Assembly: GCF_001579805.1 (NCBI RefSeq)
Contig: NZ_CP014546.1
Coordinates: 1,426,001-1,490,000 of the forward strand
Direction of reading: 5' to 3'
Source: Pseudomonas azotoformans
GTDB taxonomy: Bacteria; Pseudomonadota; Gammaproteobacteria; Pseudomonadales; Pseudomonadaceae
Length of the DNA stretch: 64,000 nucleotides
In this document: one piece after another, positions 8,433-19,538 of the stretch
Position numbering within the stretch: the first letter of the stretch is position 1
Layout of the letters: every line of letters begins with the position of its first letter
Notes under the pieces: generated by a model
Seen by the model: only the letters and a program-made list of their open reading frames with translations
Told to the model about the DNA's origin: nothing
The model's database searches: none
Translations under genes and position numbers: made by a program

Positions 8433-11400
8433 ATGTTCGATTCGTTCAAAGCGATCAGCCGCCGTATTGTCGGTGCGTTATTGACTGTGGTGGGGGCCGT
8501 CTTTGGTCAATGGCATCCGCCGCTCTGGCTGCGTGCAGTCGGGCGTGGGCTGGCGAACCTGGGCAACAAGGCGCGCGCTTATCCGCGTCAAACCGGTGCC
8601 GGCTTAGTGGGCCTGGTATTGCTGGCCGCCGCCGGTTTCTACGGCTGGCATTGGTACTCCAACCTGCCACAGCCGCATACCGCGAGCTACTCGCTGCACA
8701 AACCCAACCTTACCGACTACACCCAGCAAACGCCGGTTGTGGATAACTTGCAGGTGCGCTTTGGCGAATCCGTGGCTCCGTTGTCGGCCATCGGCAAACC
8801 GGTCACCGAGGGTATTACCCTTAAACCTGCGGTAGCGGGCACCTGGCGCTGGGCGGATGACCGCAGCCTGTTGTTCGTGCCGGAAAAAGACTGGCCCATC
8901 GATGCCCATTACACCCTGGACATGGCGAAGAAAAACCTGCTCGCCGACGGCGTGTTGCTCGACCAGTACAGCACGCAGTTTTCCACCCAACCGTTCCGCG
9001 CCACCCTGGCGCAAAACGAGCTGTACCAGGACCCGTCCAACCCGACGCTGAAACAGCTGGTGGCGACCTTCCATTTTTCCCACCCGGTGGATGAAGACAA
9101 CCTACGCAAGCGCGTCACGGTAACCCTAGGTAAAGGCCTGGCCTACCGCGACGCCCAGTTGCCCAACCGCCCGGAAATCACCTTCGACGAGAAAAAACTC
9201 AACGCGTACGTGCGCTCCGCCGCCCTGGCCACACCACTGGAAAGCACGCCCGTCAGCGCCAAGCTCGACGAAGGCATCAAGGCCCGCGACGGTGGCAACG
9301 CCAGCACCGCGCCGCTGGTGTCGGAGGTCACCGTGCCCGGCCGCTATCGCCTGACCTTTACCGGCGCCGAAGTGAGTTTTGTCGACAACGCACGGGGTGA
9401 ACCAGAGCCGGTGTTGATGTTCAGCAGTTCCAGCGCCGTCGCCGACGAGACCATCGCCGGTAAGGTCCAGGCCTGGTTGTTGCCGGAAAAAGCCCAGGAC
9501 GACACGCGCCCCTACAGCAGCAACGACATCGACGACGCCCTGCTCGCCCGCAGCACCAAGCTCAACCTGACCCATGTGCCCAGCGTCGAACCGCTGAATA
9601 CCCTGCACGCCTTCAAATTCAAGGCCCCGGCCGGGCGCGCGGTGTATGTGCGAGTCCCCGCCAACCTGGAAGCCATCGGCGGCTACCTGGCGAAGAATCC
9701 TACGGCGTCGCTGATCAGCATGCCGGCTTACCCACGCACCTTGCAGTTCCTGTCTGACGGCGCCTTACTCAGCCTTAATGGCGAAAAACGCCTGGGCTTC
9801 ATGGCTCGCGGTGTGCCTGGCGCCCATGTGGAAATCGCCCGCCTGCTGCCCAACCAGTTGCAACACCTGGTGGACCAAAGCAGCGGCAGCTTTGCCCGGC
9901 CGAACTTCGGCAACGAATATTTCGATCGCATGGTCGAGCGTCAGTCTCTGGATATCCCGCTGTCATCCAATGACCCGGCGAAAACCGTCTACGACAACGT
10001 GGACCTCAGCCACTACCTCACCGCCAATGGCGGCCGTCGCGGGATTTTCGTACTCAAGTTGAGCCCGCAGGATGACCCGGCCCAACGCACTTTCGAGTAC
10101 GACCGCAGCAGCACCAGCGACCTGCGTTTTATCGTGGTGACAGACCTGGGCATCATCGCCAAGCGCTCCAGCGATGGCAGCCATGACGTGTATGTGCAGT
10201 CCATCGGCAACGGTTCGCCGGTGTCCGACGCGCAAGTCGACATTATTGGGCGTAACGGCCTGCCGGTGAGCAGTGGCCGCACCGACGCCGAAGGCCACGC
10301 ACACTTCGCCAAACTGGATGAACTGCGCCGTGAGAAAACGCCGCTGATGTATGTGGTCACTCGCGGCAATGACCAGTCGTTTTTGCCGATCGCCCGTCAG
10401 TCCCAGCAACTGGATCTGTCGCGCTTCGATGTAGGCGGTTTGGAAGAAGACGGTGCGATTGATCGCCTCAGCGCCTACCTGTTTACCGACCGCGGCCTGT
10501 ACCGTCCGGGCGAAACCGCGCACCTGGGCATGATCGTGCGCAGCGGCAACTGGAAAGGCGCCTTGCTGGGCCTGCCGGTTGAGCTGCAAATCACCGACCC
10601 CCGTGGCCTGGAAGTGATTCGCCAGCCGTTGAAGCTGTCCGCCAGCGGTTTTGAAACCTTTGATTTCCCCAGCAGTGAAGTCGCCCCCGCCGGGGAATAC
10701 ACCGCGACCTTGCAGTTGATCGGCCAGAAGCAGACCCGCACCGACCTGGGCAGCGTGAGCTTCAAGGTCCGTGACTTCGAACCGGACCGCATGAAGGTCA
10801 GCCTGAGTTTGCACGACACGCCTGTGCAGGGCTGGATTCCACCGGACCAAGTGGTGGCCAAGGTCACCGCGATGCATCTGTTTGGCGCCCCGGCGTCCGG
10901 CCGTCGCGTGACGGCCAAAATGTCCCTGAGCCCGACGCTCGCGGCGTTTGATCGTTACCCGGATTACCGTTTCCGTCTCAACGACTCCCTGGAAGACGCC
11001 ACCACGGAAGACCTGGCCGAAACCACCGTCGACGATAACGGCCAGGCCGTGCTCGACCTCAACCTGCAACGCTTCGCCAACAGCACCTATCGCCTGCAGG
11101 TGATGAGCCAGGTGTTCGAAGCGGAAGGCGGTCGCAATGTGGCGGCGCAAAGTGCCTTGCTGGTGTCGTCCGCGCCCTACCTTGTGGGTGTGAAAAGTCA
11201 GGATTCGCTGTCGTACGTCGCCAAGGATGCGCCGCGCCAGGTGCAATGGCTGGCCGTCGCGCCGGACCTTTCGCCCCTGGCGGTGGACGGCCTGACCACT
11301 GAAGTGGTCGAGCATCGGTATGTGTCGGTGCTGGTGAAACAATCCAACGGCACCTACAAATACGAGTCGCGCATCAAGAACATCAGCCAGCCGGCCTCAC

Positions 11401-14232
11401 CGCTGGTGATGACCCAGGAAGGCGCCAAGCAGGCCCTGAACACCGGCACACCGGGTGACTTCACCCTGCAATTGAAAGACGCCAACGGCAACCTGCTCAA
11501 CCAGATCGACTACAGCGTGGCCGGACGAGGCAACACCTCGCGCTCGCTGGAACGCAATGCCGAGCTGCAACTGCGCCTGGATAAACGCAGCTACGCCACC
11601 GGTGATGAAATTGCGATCAGCATCCGCGCGCCGTATACCGGTGCCGGCTTGATCACCATCGAGCGGGACAAGGTCTACACCCAGCAATGGTTCAAGGCCG
11701 ACAGCACCAACAGCGTGCAACATATCCGCGTGCCTGCAGGGCTTGAAGGCAATGCCTACGTCAACGTGCAGTTTGTGCGCGACATGGGCTCGGCCCGAGG
11801 TGTACATGAGCCCGCTGTCCTATGGCGTGGTGCCCTTCAGCATCAACCTGGATGCGCGGCGCATGGCGTTGAAGATTGAAGGCCCGGCGAAGATCGAGCC
11901 GGGGCAGATGCTCGACATCAAGGTCAACGCCGACCGCCCAGGTCGCGCGGTGGTGTACGCGGTGGACGAAGGCATCCTGCAAGTGGCGCGCTACCAGACG
12001 CCGGATCCGCTGGGCTTCTTCTTCCAGAAGCGAGCGCTGGAGGTCGGCACCAGTCAGATCCTTGACCTGATCCTGCCGGAATTCAGCCGTCTGCTCAGTG
12101 GGGCAGCGCCCGGTGGCGATACGGAAGGCGCCCTGGCCAATCACCTCAACCCGTTCAAGCGTAAACACCAGCCGCCTGTGGCTTGGTGGTCTGGACTGGT
12201 CGACCTGCCCGCTGGCGAAACCGTACTGCATTACCAGGTGCCGGACAGCTTCAACGGCAAGCTGCACCTGTTTGCGGTGGCGGTGGACAGTGACAGCGTG
12301 GGCGTCAGCGAAACCAATACCGACGTGCGCGGCCCGATCGTGATCACGCCCAACGTGCCGGCCTTTGTGGCGCCGGGGGATGTGTTCAACGTCAGCGCCG
12401 GGGTGTTCAGCAACCTCGACGCGGCGGCAGAGGTGAAGTTTGAACTGCAGACCAGCGATGGCCTGAAGGTACAGGGCGACAAGGGCAGCACCTTGTCCCT
12501 GCAACCGCGCAAGGAAGGCACCGCCGAGTTCAAGATCAAGGTTGGCGAGACCCTGGGTTCGGCGGACCTGCGATTTGTCGCAGTGCTGCCGGATGGCAAA
12601 CGCATCCAGGTGGCCGAAACCACTTCGATCCGCCCACTGAGCGAACATCGCGTCGCCCTGAGCCTGGGTCGCTTTGAGAGCGCCAGCAAAGAGCTCAAAC
12701 CTACCCGCGAATTGTTCAGCCAACTGCGCGACGTACAGTTGGGCGTGGCGGCCTCGCCACTGGTGTGGGCCAACGGCCTCAAGCATTACCTGGACGATTA
12801 CGGCTACGCCTGCACCGAGCAACTGGTGTCCAAGGCCATGCCGGCGTTGATCTGGGGCGGCAACGCACCTGAGGCCGAACAAGCCTTCGGCAGTGCGGTG
12901 CGCATGCTGCGCCAGCGCCAGAACCAGGCCGGCGGCTTTGGTTTGTGGGCGGCCAACCCGGACGTAGCGCCGTACGCCAGCCTGTACGCCACCGACTTCC
13001 TGATCGAAGCCAAGGAGCGCGGCTTGCCGGTGCCGGAAGACCTGTTGGTGCGCTCGAATGCGTACCTGACCGACCTGGCCAATGGCCCTAGCGAGGGCCT
13101 GTCGGAGTTGCGTAACCGTGCCTACGCCAGTTACCTGCTAAGCCGTCAGGGGATTCTGGTAAGTGGCGCCTTGAGCGATATCCGCGAGCGCTACGAGGGC
13201 TACTTCAAGGACAGCTGGCAGAACGACCTGGGCGCCGCTTACCTGGCGGCCAGCTACAAGCTGCTCAAGCAGGATCGCCAGGCTGACACGCTGTTCCGCA
13301 AAATCCCCTGGCGCTCGCTTGTGGATAAGTGGGACAGCGACGGTTTGTACTACGACCCGCTGGTGCACGACGCCGAACACCTGCACCTGTTGGCGCGACA
13401 TTTCCCAGAGGTGATGGACGATGTGCCTACAGCGCTGCTGGATAAACTCGGTAAGCGCCTCAACGAGCAGCGTTACAACTCGCTGTCGGCGGCCCTGCTG
13501 CTGCGCGCCCTGGACAACTACGGCCAGCGTGCGCAAAGCGACATGACCCTCAAGGCCACGGCCTGGCTGGGGGACAAGCAGCAGCAATTGCTGGAGATGG
13601 CCGGTCAGCCACCCCGCGCCGCCGTGCCGGGTGCAACGCAGAAGCTGGTGATGGAAAAATCCGACGGCCCGGCGGCGTTCTTCATGCTCAGCGAAGCCGG
13701 TTTCGACAAGGGCGCCAAGCTCAAGCCGATCACCAATGGCCTGGAGATCATCCACGAATACCTCGACCTCAAGGGCGAGCCGGTGAGCAAGGTCGCGGTA
13801 GGTGATGAGTTCCTGGTGCGCCTGCGTCTGCGCGCGACCGACCGTGACCAGGTGCAGCAAGTGGCCGTGGTCGACCTGCTGCCGGGTGGCGTCGAGCCTG
13901 TGTATAACTTGCCGCCGGAGCCGGAAGCCGCCAGCAGCGAGGAAGGCGAAGAGTCCGAGTACGTGGAAGAGGACAGCCAGGAAGAAGAAAGCTGGCAAGC
14001 CCCCATCGGCGAAACCGAGCTGAGCAACTGGCAGCCGGAGTACGTGGACGTACGTGATGATCGAGTGGTGTTGTACGGCACCGCGCTGCGTGATGTAGGC
14101 ACTTTCGTCTACCGCGTGCGCGCTACCAACGCGGGCACTTTCAATACGCCACCGGCCTATGCCGAAGGCATGTACGAAACCACCCTGCAAGGGCGCGGCA
14201 AAGTAGGCCAGCTTGAAATTACCAAGCCTTAA
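8433..14232 (+). pseudogene. alpha-2-macroglobulin family protein with thioester motif, interrupted by one extra base
   Basis: A very large periplasmic protease-trap protein, about 1,932 residues if one base is removed. An N-terminal membrane anchor lies at about residues 54-72 (no lipobox seen). MG2/YfaS-type domains follow, then the thioester CTEQ (codons 12811-12822, residue about 1460), the bait-lock residue set of active macroglobulins. Near the C-terminus is an acidic run. The frame breaks at 11791-11796 (cggccc): upstream sequence ends VRDMGS and the other frame continues PEVYMSPLSYGV, a conserved join. Start ATG 8433 has AGGGA at proper spacing; 8424 is less likely. The pair with pbpC matches E. 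coli yfhM-pbpC: the trap guards the envelope when peptidoglycan is breached. Frameshift or sequence error cannot be decided here. Confidence 0.88.
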
Positions 14233-16513
14233 GCGCCTGACACTGCCGCTGTTCGCAGCGGCGGTGGTCCTGGTGGGGCTGCGATTGTGGCCCCATGCTC
14301 CGCTGGAACAGACGGTGACCTCATCGCGGGTGGTGTTGGCCGATGATGGCTCGCTGCTGCGCATGACCTTGGCGGATGACGGGCAATACCGTCTTTGGCT
14401 ACCGTTGGAGCGGATTTCTCCTTCATTGGTCGAGGCCTTGCTGCTCAAGGAAGACCGCAATTTCTACTGGCACCCGGGGATCAATCCCCCGGCATTACTG
14501 CGCGCGGCCATGGCCACCTACAGCGGTGGCCAGCGCCAGGGTGGCTCGACCTTGAGCATGCAATTGGCACGGCGCCTATGGGACTTGAACACCCGCCAAG
14601 TGCCGGGCAAGTTGCAGCAGATGGCCTTGGCGCTGTGGCTGGAGGCGCGCTACAGCAAGCACGACATCCTTGAGGCCTATCTGAACCTGGCGCCGATGGG
14701 CGGCAATATCGAAGGTGCCGAGGCGGCCAGCCGTATCTACTTCGGCAAGTCGGCGACGCAGTTGTCGCTTTCCGAGGCGTTGGCGCTGGCGGTGATTCCG
14801 CAGCAACCGGGGCGACGCGCGCGCTTCGGCCCGCCGCTGCAACAGGCGCGGCAGCGTTTGATGGCTGACTGGCGCGAGACTTATCCACAAGACCCGCGCA
14901 ATGACAGCTTGTTGGACTTGCCCCTGGAAGCACGCAACCGCCAGCAGATTCCGTTCCTGGCGCCGCATTTGAGTGAACAACTGCTGGCGTCCCAGCCCGG
15001 CAATGAGCTGAACAGCACCCTCAACCTGCCGCTGCAACAATTGCTCGAACGCCTGATCACCGGCTTCATCGCCGAACGGCGCAGCACCGGTGTGGAAAAC
15101 GCCACGGCGATCTTGATCGACAGCCGCGACCAGAGCGTCAAGGCACTGGTCGGGTCGGCGGATTACTTATCCACAAGCCTTCACGGCCAGGTCAATGGCG
15201 TGCTGTCGCGGCGCTCGCCAGGGTCGACACTCAAGCCGTTCCTGTACGGGCTGGCGCTGGACCAGGGGGTGATTCACCCCATGAGCATCCTCAAGGACCT
15301 GCCGAGTAACTTCGGCTACTTCCAGCCGGAAAATTTCGACGGTAGTTTTGTCGGCCCACTGACCGCGCGGGACGCCCTGATCCGTAGTCGCAACATCCCG
15401 GCGGTGTGGCTCGCCAGCCAAGTCAAGTCGCCCTCTTTGTATGTGCTGTTGCAACGCGCCGGGATCACAGGCCTGCGTGACGAAAGCCATTACGGCCTGG
15501 CCCTGGCCCTCGGTGGCGGTGAAATGACCCCGGAAGAATTGGCGCGTCTGTATGTGATGCTGGCCGGCGATGGGCGTCTGCGGCCTTTGCGCTACTTGCA
15601 GGAACAGCCCCAGTCCACCGGCGCCCCACTGCTGACGCCCCAGGCGGCGTTCATGGTGCGCGATATGCTGCGCCGAAACCCTCGCCCGGATGGTCTGCCT
15701 GGACGCCACTGGCGTACCGCCTGGAAAACCGGCACTTCCTGGGGGTTTCATGATGCCTGGAGTGCAGGACTGGTGGGCCCCTACGTGCTGGTGGTGTGGG
15801 TGGGTAATTTCGATGGCCGGCCGAACCCAGCATTTATCGGTGCCAAGACTGCCGCGCCCTTATTCTTTCGCATCGCAGACGCCCTGCCCCTGGCGTTGCC
15901 CAACGTGGTTATCAAGGCCGACAAACCGCCCGCCGGGCTGGTGCGCATCGATGTCTGCGCCGCGTCCGGCGAGTTGCCCAATCGCTGGTGCCCGCAAACC
16001 CGCAAGACCTGGTACATCCCCGGCGTGTCGCCGATTCGGGTGTCCAACCTGCACCGCCCGGTGCTGATCGACACCCGCACCGGCAAGGCCGCCTGCCCGC
16101 CATTCGAGGCGCAATACACCCGTGAAGAGGTCTTCGAATTCTGGCCCAGCGACGTGCAACGCCTGTACCGCGCCGCCGGTCTGCCGCGACGTACGCCGCC
16201 CAACGTGATGAAAAACTGCCAGCCCAACCGTCTCAGTGACCAGAGCGAAGCCCCGCAGATCCGCTCGCCGCTGACCCAGGTGAGCTATCAATTGCGCCTG
16301 TCCCAGCCCCAGGAAAGCATCCCGCTGAATGCCAACGCCGCTAGCGACGCAGCGACGTTGTACTGGTTTGCCGATCAAACCTTGATCGGCCAGGGCCCGC
16401 CGCAAAGCACGCTGAACTGGCGACCGGGCAAGTCGGGGGAGTATCGGTTGCGGGTCAGTGATGATCAGGGGCGCAGTACGAGTCGAGGGTTGAAGGTGGA
16501 GTTTGTGCCCTGA
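14213..16513 (+). CDS. pbpC: penicillin-binding protein 1C
   Basis: A 766-residue bifunctional peptidoglycan synthase. After a short cytoplasmic tail and one TM helix (residues about 11-25) comes a GT51 glycosyltransferase domain (catalytic Glu80 in LLKEDRNFYWHPG; RQGGSTLSMQLARRLW). The transpeptidase domain has STLK (Ser338), SRN and KTGTS (Lys505), and the C-terminal PBP1C-specific domain follows. The start is a TTG at 14213 inside the 3' end of the macroglobulin gene, a 20-base overlap that suggests coupling. It works in the periplasm together with the macroglobulin encoded upstream. Confidence 0.93.
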   Translation: MKLPSLKRLTLPLFAAAVVLVGLRLWPHAPLEQTVTSSRVVLADDGSLLRMTLADDGQYRLWLPLERISPSLVEALLLKEDRNFYWHPGINPPALLRAAMATYSGGQRQGGSTLSMQLARRLWDLNTRQVPGKLQQMALALWLEARYSKHDILEAYLNLAPMGGNIEGAEAASRIYFGKSATQLSLSEALALAVIPQQPGRRARFGPPLQQARQRLMADWRETYPQDPRNDSLLDLPLEARNRQQIPFLAPHLSEQLLASQPGNELNSTLNLPLQQLLERLITGFIAERRSTGVENATAILIDSRDQSVKALVGSADYLSTSLHGQVNGVLSRRSPGSTLKPFLYGLALDQGVIHPMSILKDLPSNFGYFQPENFDGSFVGPLTARDALIRSRNIPAVWLASQVKSPSLYVLLQRAGITGLRDESHYGLALALGGGEMTPEELARLYVMLAGDGRLRPLRYLQEQPQSTGAPLLTPQAAFMVRDMLRRNPRPDGLPGRHWRTAWKTGTSWGFHDAWSAGLVGPYVLVVWVGNFDGRPNPAFIGAKTAAPLFFRIADALPLALPNVVIKADKPPAGLVRIDVCAASGELPNRWCPQTRKTWYIPGVSPIRVSNLHRPVLIDTRTGKAACPPFEAQYTREEVFEFWPSDVQRLYRAAGLPRRTPPNVMKNCQPNRLSDQSEAPQIRSPLTQVSYQLRLSQPQESIPLNANAASDAATLYWFADQTLIGQGPPQSTLNWRPGKSGEYRLRVSDDQGRSTSRGLKVEFVP

Positions 16514-17680
16514 TCAGGCATCTTCATCGCTGAAACTACCCTTGCTCACCCGTTTGGCAAAATGCCTGTACGCAACCCCCATTTTGCGCTGCTCAAACAA
16601 CGAGAACACCAGGGTGCCCAGCAGGATCAGCATCCACACCAGAAACTGTTTCAACGCATCCACATGGGCGACGAACAGCAGCAGGGTGACCACGCCACCA
16701 ATCACCATGCCCAACGCCATCCAAGCGCCGAGCACACGGCCTACTGCCAGGCGCATGCCTTTGGGCAGCAACAGCCGGGTCCATATCAACACCACGAAAA
16801 TCGTCAGCATGAAGCCGAACGCGGCCATGAAGGGGATCGGAAAACCGCCCTCGCGGTACAGCCAGGCCAGCAGCTTATACACAGGGCCAACTGATTCCAT
16901 CTGTTGATAAGTATCCGGGCCCGGCAACTGCAATTGGGCAAAATGCGCAGGGGTCATGGCCATCACGCCAACCCCGAGCATCGCCACCACCGCGCCGTAG
17001 AAGCTACCGACACGCCATAACGGCGCCAGTACCCGGCGGTTTTCCACGTCCTCGGTCAGTGCCACGCCGAATACAGCCTTGGACTGTTTGCCCTGGGCGA
17101 TCACGGTCTGGCCATCGCGCTCGCAGGCTTCGCCGATCAGCATCACGTCCAAGTCCTGGACCAGCAGGATTTCGCCTTGGCGGCGCGAGCTGCCGATCGA
17201 TTCATAGTCGTCCGGTGATTTGTTGCCGAACAGGTCGATGCCTTCGGCGATGACGCGGATTTCTCCCGTGGCGTCCTGTACACGGAAGTCGTTGCAGCGC
17301 GCCTCGCTCTTGGCCCGGCTCCAACTCCAGCGCCCGTCGTCGTCCTTTTCGCCGTCTTCGATGATCCACACGTATCCCGCGCAGGGCTTGCCGTGCACCG
17401 GAGACACCAGCGGTTTATCCACAATCACCTTGCCACGGATTTCTACCAGGCCCATGGCCAGCGACCGTATCTGGCTGGTGGCCAGTCGTTGTTCGGTCTT
17501 GTAGAAGTTGGGGCCGAAGCTGGCCAGCAGGCACACCAGGGCGAATACCGGGAAAAACATCGCCACTACGGTCATCGGCGCGTAGACCAACAAGCAGGCA
17601 AACCCTGCCAGGCACAACAGCGCCAACAGGGTTTTCCAACGCGACTTCTTTTTCTCTTCGCCCGCCTGCGTGGTTTTCAT
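16514..17680 (-). CDS. membrane protein with GIDE-like domain, partner of LemA
   Basis: A 388-residue protein with two N-terminal TM helices (about residues 16-50), a soluble beta-rich domain (about 70-230, with GKVIVDKPLVSPVHGKPCAGY and RVQDATGEIRV) and three C-terminal TM helices. This pattern and the adjacent LemA fit the bacterial GIDE-domain proteins, named after the eukaryotic E3 ligase GIDE/MUL1; no RING finger is present, so ligase activity is not implied. Its ATG overlaps the lemA stop by 4 bases. It converges on pbpC with almost no gap. Confidence 0.75.
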   Translation of the reverse strand: MKTTQAGEEKKKSRWKTLLALLCLAGFACLLVYAPMTVVAMFFPVFALVCLLASFGPNFYKTEQRLATSQIRSLAMGLVEIRGKVIVDKPLVSPVHGKPCAGYVWIIEDGEKDDDGRWSWSRAKSEARCNDFRVQDATGEIRVIAEGIDLFGNKSPDDYESIGSSRRQGEILLVQDLDVMLIGEACERDGQTVIAQGKQSKAVFGVALTEDVENRRVLAPLWRVGSFYGAVVAMLGVGVMAMTPAHFAQLQLPGPDTYQQMESVGPVYKLLAWLYREGGFPIPFMAAFGFMLTIFVVLIWTRLLLPKGMRLAVGRVLGAWMALGMVIGGVVTLLLFVAHVDALKQFLVWMLILLGTLVFSLFEQRKMGVAYRHFAKRVSKGSFSDEDA

Positions 17681-18258
17681 GCCCCCGGCACCTCAAGCTT
17701 CACGCCTTCGTAACGGGTTTCTTCGGCACTGATGGCCAGCAGCGGAATGCGTTGATAGCTGAGCATCCGCGCGAAAAACAGGTCGGGGAACACCGCGATA
17801 GCGATGTTGTAGAGATTGACCGACTCATTGAAGAATTCACGACGGTCAGCGATGCGCTCTTCGACAGCCGAGATCGCCTGCTGAAGCTCGACCATGTTGG
17901 GACCGGAAATCAGCGTCGGGTAACCCTCCGCCACCGCAATCACCGACTTGAGCGCCGCATTCAACTGGTTGGACGCCTCGACCTTGTCATTCAGGCTGCT
18001 GGCGTTGAGGTATTGCTGGCGCGCATCACTGAGGCGGGTAAACAGCGCGTGCTCATGGTTCATCGCGGTCTGCACCACACGCATCAGATCCGGGATCTGA
18101 TCCGCCCGTTGCTTGAGCAGCACATCGATATTGGCGAAAGCCTTGTCCACATCGTTACGCCGCATCACCAGGCCGTTGTAGACGCCCACCATCCAGCCGA
18201 CGAGGCCGACAACAATGATCAGCACGACGATGCCGGCGATTAGGAGTTCGATGTTCAT
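17677..18258 (-). CDS. lemA: LemA family protein
   Basis: A 193-residue protein with one N-terminal TM helix (about residues 5-28) and a helical-bundle domain with the family sequences YNGLVMRRNDVDKAFANIDV, LLKQRADQIPDL and PDLFFARMLSYQ. LemA proteins are outward-facing membrane anchors of unclear function, often paired with the GIDE-type gene seen downstream. It is not the LemA/GacS sensor kinase despite the shared name. First gene of the two-gene operon. Confidence 0.9.
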   Translation of the reverse strand: MNIELLIAGIVVLIIVVGLVGWMVGVYNGLVMRRNDVDKAFANIDVLLKQRADQIPDLMRVVQTAMNHEHALFTRLSDARQQYLNASSLNDKVEASNQLNAALKSVIAVAEGYPTLISGPNMVELQQAISAVEERIADRREFFNESVNLYNIAIAVFPDLFFARMLSYQRIPLLAISAEETRYEGVKLEVPGA

Positions 18259-18358
18259 GGTGAAGGCATTCCCTGGCTGAGTTATCCACAGGGTCGCATT
18301 TTAGGGGTAAAACAAGAGGGCGCGCCGGGTACTGGCCCACAGAACCGACAAGAGGTGG

Positions 18359-18724
18359 TTAACGGGAGAGTAACTCCACGTAATTGGACTCGCCACCGCC
18401 CATGGCGCCCGACAACCAGCCCCACTCGAAGGCCAGCGTCGTCCGACCAGCGTGATCAATGCCTACTTTGCCACACGACCAACCCGACAGCAGCTCACCG
18501 TCCAATGTCAGGCACTGAAACAGCAATTCGATAGTGTCTGGGCCTGTCACTCGGCCCACTTGCGTGCCCAGGCGAATGCGTCCGCCCTGGTAAGTGCCGG
18601 AGATGGCATCACCCTCGACAAGGTAATGAAACACCGTGCCCGAGCCGGAAAGCCCTTGGGCGTTGTTGGCGACGATGAAGCGGCGGTTGTTCAAGCGCTG
18701 GTGGAGCCGGGAGGGGGTTTGCAT
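18359..18724 (-). CDS. small conserved protein of unknown function at the transposon border
   Basis: A 121-residue soluble protein with a Gly-rich beta-type pattern (VANNAQGLSGSGTVFHYLVE, then GDAISGTYQGGRIRLGTQVG). Relatives are often labelled n-acetylglutamate synthase without evidence; I see no acetyltransferase motif. Start ATG 18724 has AAAGGA about 9 bases upstream. Only about 40 bp separate this start from the first TnsB-like repeat of the Tn7-like element, so its native promoter may have been displaced by the insertion. Confidence 0.7.
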   Translation of the reverse strand: MQTPSRLHQRLNNRRFIVANNAQGLSGSGTVFHYLVEGDAISGTYQGGRIRLGTQVGRVTGPDTIELLFQCLTLDGELLSGWSCGKVGIDHAGRTTLAFEWGWLSGAMGGGESNYVELLSR

Positions 18725-18774
18725 CGAGGGCGCGTCCTTTCGCGGGAGCCTGGAGACCCGGGCGGGTGGTTGCC

Positions 18775-18916
18775 AACAACATAGTTTGACACAGCCCTTC
18801 TCGTAAATCGGGGCCTGTAGGATGACCCGGGATCCACACAACAGCAACATAGACTGACACAGACGGGTCGCACTTCAAATACGGGGCCCGATTGGTAACA
18901 ACATAGATTGACACAA
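18775..18916 (+). repeat. three TnsB-binding-like repeats of the transposon left end
   Basis: Direct repeats of about 20 bp: AACAACATAGTTTGACACAG at 18775-18794, AGCAACATAGACTGACACAG at 18843-18862 and AACAACATAGATTGACACAA at 18897-18916. They are 68 and 54 bp apart. The ACAACATAG-TTGA core resembles the TnsB sites of Tn7 (GACAAAATAGTTGGGAAC) read in the same outside-to-inside direction, so the element extends to the right. This orientation agrees with the tns genes found at the right side. Confidence 0.75.
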
Positions 18917-18991
18917 CAGCGAGCGTTCATTCAGGCACGAAATATTATGTGAGCGCGACCGGTCACTCACCTGTGCGGAAATAGTCTTTTT

Positions 18992-19384
18992 TCAACACAG
19001 GCTCAGTGCGATGTCTAAATCCGTGCGCAACCTTCGACCGGTCCCCATCAGCACATAAACTGTGTTTTTTGTTCGAAATAAGCAGCCATGGGTGAAGGAA
19101 ACACCCAGCGTTGTTCGGACCCAACCACCAGGCGGGAAGCGGCCTTTACTGTCTTGGATAACGGTCAAAGCGTAAACGAGAGCAGGTATTAGCTGTCTAT
19201 CCGTAATGGCTTTTCGCTGACGTGTTGTAATGTCGAGATCCAATATTGCCCAATCAGCAACAAGACAATAGGCACGGGAAGGAAAATGCAGACTGGCGAG
19301 GGCCACAGCATCTGAGGTGGTAAGTTGGCACCCGTCTATTTTCTCACCCGCAGAAAGCACTGAGACAAAATCTGCCAGGTTCAT
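18992..19384 (-). CDS. hypothetical protein, first gene inside the transposon
   Basis: A 130-residue soluble protein starting at 19384 behind a good GGAGG. It contains two conserved-looking stretches, FPSRAYCLVADWAILDLD and FPPGGWVRTTLGVSFTHGC. I recognise no domain and see no signal peptide or TM helix. It ends about 75 bp inside the third TnsB-like repeat and is transcribed toward the left end. Its partner or role is unknown. Confidence 0.65.
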   Translation of the reverse strand: MNLADFVSVLSAGEKIDGCQLTTSDAVALASLHFPSRAYCLVADWAILDLDITTRQRKAITDRQLIPALVYALTVIQDSKGRFPPGGWVRTTLGVSFTHGCLFRTKNTVYVLMGTGRRLRTDLDIALSLC

Positions 19385-19538
19385 TTGTACCTCCGGCCGA
19401 TCAAAAAAAACTGATTCGAACGAGAAGCATCATTCAGCTTAGCTCCCAGCGACACACGAGGTTCCTATGCCGACCACTGGGCCATTTTACAGCTGGTCCG
19501 CCTTCTCCCCTCATCCCACTGAACGGGATGATTTCTAT

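Noticed and set aside
9963..11342. 459-codon minus-strand frame
   Set aside because: Antisense of the macroglobulin; His/Gln/Gly-rich shadow without family-like motifs.
13138..14460. 440-codon minus-strand frame
   Set aside because: Antisense of the macroglobulin end and pbpC start; both of those are strongly supported.
16514..17680. E3 ubiquitin ligase function for the GIDE-like protein
   Set aside because: No RING finger or zinc ligands are visible; only the GIDE-type domain is shared.
18775..18916. Reading the repeats as a right end (TGTTGTG... on the minus strand) of another element lying to the left
   Set aside because: Genes to the left are ordinary backbone, and the plus-strand orientation matches the Tn7 TnsB-site direction and the position of the tns genes.
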